From NCBI RefSeq assembly GCF_037102585.1, contig NW_027043831.1, positions 619,021 to 683,020 of the forward strand: DNA of 64,000 nucleotides, in the 5' to 3' direction. Shown here piece after piece: positions 61,801-64,000 of this stretch. The first letter of the stretch is position 1. The number at the start of each line of letters is the position of its first letter. Source of the stretch: Saccharomycopsis crataegensis (lineage: Eukaryota > Ascomycota > Saccharomycetes > Ascoideales > Saccharomycopsidaceae). The notes beneath the pieces were generated by a model. It was not told where the DNA came from. It saw only the letters and a list, made by a program, of their open reading frames with translations, and did no database searches. The translations under genes and the position numbers were made by a program.

Positions 61801-63332
61801 CGAGACTCAACAACTTGATTAATCCCAAGCTTCTCCGCAAAAATATCCGCATAATCAAACAACAATTTCTCTAATCTAGGATCGTCTATCTCAACAGGAT
61901 CCAGGCTAAGAGCAGCCATAGCACTAATACTTTCAATGGATTTCTCATCCAAATCGTCCACCCCCACATCTCCCACAGTAAGATTAGCAAAATCAATAAG
62001 ATGGGCATATTCTCTAATGAATGGAAGCCCCACAATAACAGTAGGTGAAACAATCGGGTGCACATAACAACGGATCTTCACAACAGTATGGTTAAATGTA
62101 ACAGGGATAATCACATACCTGTCTACCGCATCATACTGATTAGTTGCAGTCTTGATTGTTCTTGGGCTAATCCTAGTAAGATCGGCACTATCATAACCGA
62201 GCTTAGGCAAAATCGACGGATTCACAAAACTGTAACTCGCCCCAGAGTCAATAAGAGCTTTGGTAACAAACCCAGCAGGTCCCATAGTAACAGGAACCTT
62301 GAAAGCAACAACATCCTCATATGGAACTGCATGGTCCTCCTCTTGGACGCAATCCATAAGGTGAGCCAAACGAGCACCAGACCCACCACCACCACGGCGA
62401 GGGCAGTCCATGCTCTGATGTCCGTGTCCTTTACACTGGAAACAATTTCCAAGAATAAGCAACAGCCTCACCTCCTCCTGGGTGAGATTAAATTTCTTGC
62501 AGAGGGCGGCAATCTTACCACTAGACTTGCGAGGATATGAGTTTCCCCGAGAACTTGGTACTGATTGCAAAGCATCCAATTCCATTGGCATCGGACCACC
62601 TCTATCCATAGGCGAAAACGTAGACGGCATAGGGATAGTCAGAGTATGGATGGTTCTTTCAGTAAGATCATTAATACTAAGTGCATGAGAAATCACATCA
62701 TCTAATTTCTCATAAATGCGTCCTGCATCTGCAATGTGCTTCTGCAAACGCGGGTCCAAGGAATCGATAAAACGATTAATTTTTGAACGTTCTGACCAAT
62801 CTGGAATGTACACAACATTCGCTTGAAACTCAGCAACGTGGGACAGAAGCGCTTTTCCTTTTTGCGCAATGGTCCACAATGTTCTTTCCAAAATGTCAAC
62901 CATATCAACTCTAGAAAAGTGCGCAAGCACTTGAGCCTTAAAGGCTCTATAAGAGATATCTGACGGCAAGGAGTCAGAGAAAGAAGAAAAACTTCTAAAA
63001 GTATCTTGAGCCACGTTTCTCACGATAAAGCTCATCTTATACTTGTCATTCCAATTAAGTGGCATCTGGTGTTCTGCATACTGGAAGAAGTCATGCAATG
63101 CCATGGGAGTGCGGGCAAGCATCCCTGTACTAAACGGCTTTCCGTTAAACTTGACCTCCATAGGGTCTAACACGCGACCGGCCTTCTCTTTACCGTGAAG
63201 CATTTCAACGAGCTCCATGAGCAACAGACGATTAGAATCGTCCAACGGTCCACCCGGCATACTCATCTCGTTTTCTTCGCCTGAATAATTATCTTCTTCG
63301 TCTGAGCTAGGGCTTAAACCAAATACAGTCAT
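58863..63332 (-). CDS. Gyp2 gag-pol polyprotein
   Basis: The single 1489-residue ORF begins MTVFGLSPSS with an acidic N-terminus. It has a gag domain, zinc knuckle CFQCKGHGHQSMDC (about 295), protease LIDSGAS (about 362), RT with TVDLTEGFHQ and YVDDVLLAS (about 677), RNase H ESDASG, and integrase (H...H...CDTC, DMITGLP, RSDRDIRW, PRGNGVAE). A GPF-like module follows (YFGPFKVVKVIN). Unlike Gyp1, gag and pol share one frame. The integrase of Ty3 relatives targets Pol III genes, and both Gyp2 insertions visible with their flanks sit 11 bp from a tRNA gene. No disruption was seen. Confidence 0.94.
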   Translation of the reverse strand: MTVFGLSPSSDEEDNYSGEENEMSMPGGPLDDSNRLLLMELVEMLHGKEKAGRVLDPMEVKFNGKPFSTGMLARTPMALHDFFQYAEHQMPLNWNDKYKMSFIVRNVAQDTFRSFSSFSDSLPSDISYRAFKAQVLAHFSRVDMVDILERTLWTIAQKGKALLSHVAEFQANVVYIPDWSERSKINRFIDSLDPRLQKHIADAGRIYEKLDDVISHALSINDLTERTIHTLTIPMPSTFSPMDRGGPMPMELDALQSVPSSRGNSYPRKSSGKIAALCKKFNLTQEEVRLLLILGNCFQCKGHGHQSMDCPRRGGGGSGARLAHLMDCVQEEDHAVPYEDVVAFKVPVTMGPAGFVTKALIDSGASYSFVNPSILPKLGYDSADLTRISPRTIKTATNQYDAVDRYVIIPVTFNHTVVKIRCYVHPIVSPTVIVGLPFIREYAHLIDFANLTVGDVGVDDLDEKSIESISAMAALSLDPVEIDDPRLEKLLFDYADIFAEKLGINQVVESRGADNIRLEPMSEEVPTTPYIPKVKIALLHEVRNHIRRMVDSKLIQPSNSPYSSPFLVVKKKTGEIRLVIDFRQINLLLKRFNQNLPSYDELIQIFLANKVFSTVDLTEGFHQLTLDENSSRFTAFEFEGLKYEYLRLPFGLTSAPSHLQSYLAKKISHLSTARNYVDDVLLASPNREEHLGLLKQFFDVCRENKLFLKRLKCSFMSSKVRFLGWEIGPDGVEIPDDTREVIRKLKTPVNAKELQKTLGFTNYFRHFVASYSDLVVELYQFVSKNLEWDMETVSKRFASLKQALLETKVLSVPLSTDPATVFVIESDASGIAIGGVLKQLIPGSDELQIVGYYLRSLSIHEKNYPIRDKELLAVVYLLDKTAHLIFGHRIVVKTDHQSLSVLLKGNKEAENDRVKRWITKLAEFDIVLEYVKGTTNELADYLSRYVGALESVIPAVNLTEAEIKASIESDEYFAEISNSLRLIEDKDNKASDNASDVAETRIDEEDVNGDRLDVSQGILKNFKLIDGKLFGRTNQSPWRRVVGALRARRLIEYEHGRMHAGITQLYLGLSSKFYMRNLMKIVTAVVGGCDTCLRTKIRQHHSHPIMAVDPPGFTFQRILIDMITGLPECGGCDAILTVVDDFSKFSIFIGCNKQIDTMGVAKVLFHNVFVYYGIPCFIRSDRDIRWANSIAKDISKIMGFKYHLTAANNPRGNGVAEAANKKVVQLLRTFVSENKGDWLSYLAVAQTAINSSIHSATGISPFQAVFGRQPLLQLSEPQVVDIAHHLISEWGKRLRAIHWAVSEQLSLYQHRMDISANAGASFDDYTVGQYVLVHREAYTNSTRYKKVTDVYFGPFKVVKVINKNSFEIDLPILNLKSRVINARFLRPYSVPEAAFIDLPRTVNEFKARASEVNGILGYDPDTRSFDVTFRMARPGHCFTVPVDVFVDSVPLGLQKNLYESIKDFYGSSSIPICRKPLLGRSFQSLNRRS

Positions 63333-63401
63333 ACACTAGGATAACCAAGCTATGCTATTAAACGACAACAGAAGTTTATAATCAGTGGAGTCTGTAAAAC
63401 T

Positions 63402-63420
63402 AAAAACCTAGTGGTGCTAC
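63402..63420 (-). other. Gyp2 primer-binding site (initiator tRNA-Met)
   Basis: The element's strand reads TGGTAGCACCACTAGGTTT a few bases after the 5' LTR, the same as Gyp1. Confidence 0.75.
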
Positions 63421-63424
63421 CAAT

Positions 63425-63628
63425 TGTTATATTACGATGCGACTATACTAGATGTAGTTAGTCACGGGTTAGGATTGATTTAGTAATACTCTCTGAAGAA
63501 CCAGAGATCATATATATTGAAAACTTTTCATAATCGACGACTATAATTATATACTAATGGTTATGAGCTTATGGTTATGAGCACGTGTATCATTGCCTAT
63601 AACCAATAGCTCAAACCATACTACAACA
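63425..63628 (-). repeat. Gyp2 5' LTR (complete, 204 bp)
   Basis: The element's strand runs TGTTGTAGTATGG ... CGTAATATAACA. It includes CACGTG and two GCTCATAACC motifs four bases apart. Confidence 0.93.
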
Positions 63629-63635
63629 TGTTTGT

Positions 63636-64000
63636 TGTTATATTATTGGATCATGGTTGGGTTGAGTCTTGGTTACCAACGGTATGGTACCATACGAAAC
63701 CATGATCTGCATTACCTCATCGAGGTATTACCTTATGTCCCACAGCTTATCTCTTATCCTTGTCGTACCTCCTTATGTTTTAGTCTTTTATTCCGAGAAC
63801 GGGTCCAACACCCCATTATTAGTTTCAATCATTTTATTTATTTAAGGATTCAACATTCCTCTTATTTTCACCTTTATTTAGTTTAGAGAAAGAATCATCT
63901 TTGTGATCACCTAATTTGAATCTTCTTGGTCGAGAACAATCATCGACAAGAAGCAGAGTGTAACATTTGGTAGCACCACTAGGTTTAAAATGAATAACGC
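63636..64000 (+). mobile_element. Gyp1 copy 2 (5' end; continues outside window)
   Basis: The 5' LTR 63636-63965 is followed by the primer-binding site TGGTAGCACC and by a gag ATG at 63990. The LTR differs from that of copy 1 at several places (for example GAGTCTTGG for GAGTCCTGG and CGTACCTCC for CGTATCGCC), so it is a separate lineage of the family. It starts two bases from the Gyp2 target duplication. Confidence 0.9.
63990..64000 (+). CDS. Gyp1 copy 2 gag, first codons only
   Basis: ATGAATAACGC equals the start of gag at 4320. The gene continues past the window. Confidence 0.8.

Larger units (their letters stand above)
41269..63628 (-). mobile_element. Gyp2: complete Ty3/gypsy element split by nested insertions
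   Basis: A 5-bp duplication TGTTT flanks the whole interval (41264-41268 and 63629-63633). The 5' LTR (63425-63628), primer-binding site, single gag-pol ORF and polypurine tract are intact. The 3' LTR is split: 41269-41306, a 9-bp piece at 41733-41741, and 58695-58852. Removing the insertions leaves an element of about 5 kb. The two LTRs look identical over 58695-58852 and 63471-63628, so Gyp2 inserted recently and the nested elements are younger still. Confidence 0.92.

Overview
The window is a budding-yeast (Saccharomycotina) nuclear chromosome segment. It is AT-rich with compact genes. Introns are few and short, with yeast splice signals (GTAAGT or GTATGT, TACTAAC). The host genes have clear yeast counterparts: an XDJ1-type J-protein, PAM16, IME2, SDH8/SDHAF4, COQ5, MLH3, RPL21 and a divergent valyl-tRNA synthetase paralogue. 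Four tRNA genes are present (Glu-UUC, Leu-UAA, Leu-AAG, Arg-UCU). The species cannot be named, and I found no conserved position that tells whether CUG is read as Leu or Ser.

About half of the window is mobile DNA. I use local names. LINE-A, -B, -C and -D are non-LTR retrotransposons with an APE-type endonuclease and reverse transcriptase. Gyp1 and Gyp2 are Ty3/gypsy elements. Cop1 is a Ty1/copia element. S1 is a tRNA-derived SINE. Mar1 is a Tc1/mariner element.

Layout: 1-4010, 3' part of a LINE-A copy sitting inside the 5' LTR of a Gyp1 element (4011-8931). 8938-9825, a Gyp2 solo LTR that carries an S1 SINE (8992-9426) and a second inserted repeat. 10810-21406, host genes XDJ1, an Asn-rich protein, PAM16, IME2 and SDH8. 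22116-29469, tRNA-Glu, a long inverted repeat flanking COQ5, a short chain of truncated LINEs, and tRNA-Leu. 30049-37769, MLH3, RPL21 and the ValRS-like gene. 37890-41257, copia gag remnants, the broken Mar1 transposon and two tRNA genes.

The right third (41269-63628) is one Gyp2 insertion placed 11 bp upstream of tRNA-Arg and bounded by the target duplication TGTTT. Its 3' LTR is split by an S1 SINE and then by a 17-kb chain of LINE-A, LINE-C and LINE-B. Each later LINE starts at the poly(A) tail of the one before. The ORF1 of that LINE-A is in turn split by Cop1, with duplication CCTGC. A second Gyp1 copy starts at 63636 and runs off the window.

The most unusual items are four. S1 has Pol III A and B boxes and shares a hairpin-bearing 3' tail with LINE-B, which suggests a SINE/LINE partnership in a yeast. 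The Cop1 LTR carries an array of perfect heat-shock elements upstream of its TATA boxes. Gyp1 has an A AAA AAC slippery site exactly at the gag end. An intact 1031-residue ValRS paralogue has lost its HIGH, KMSKS and editing-site residues.
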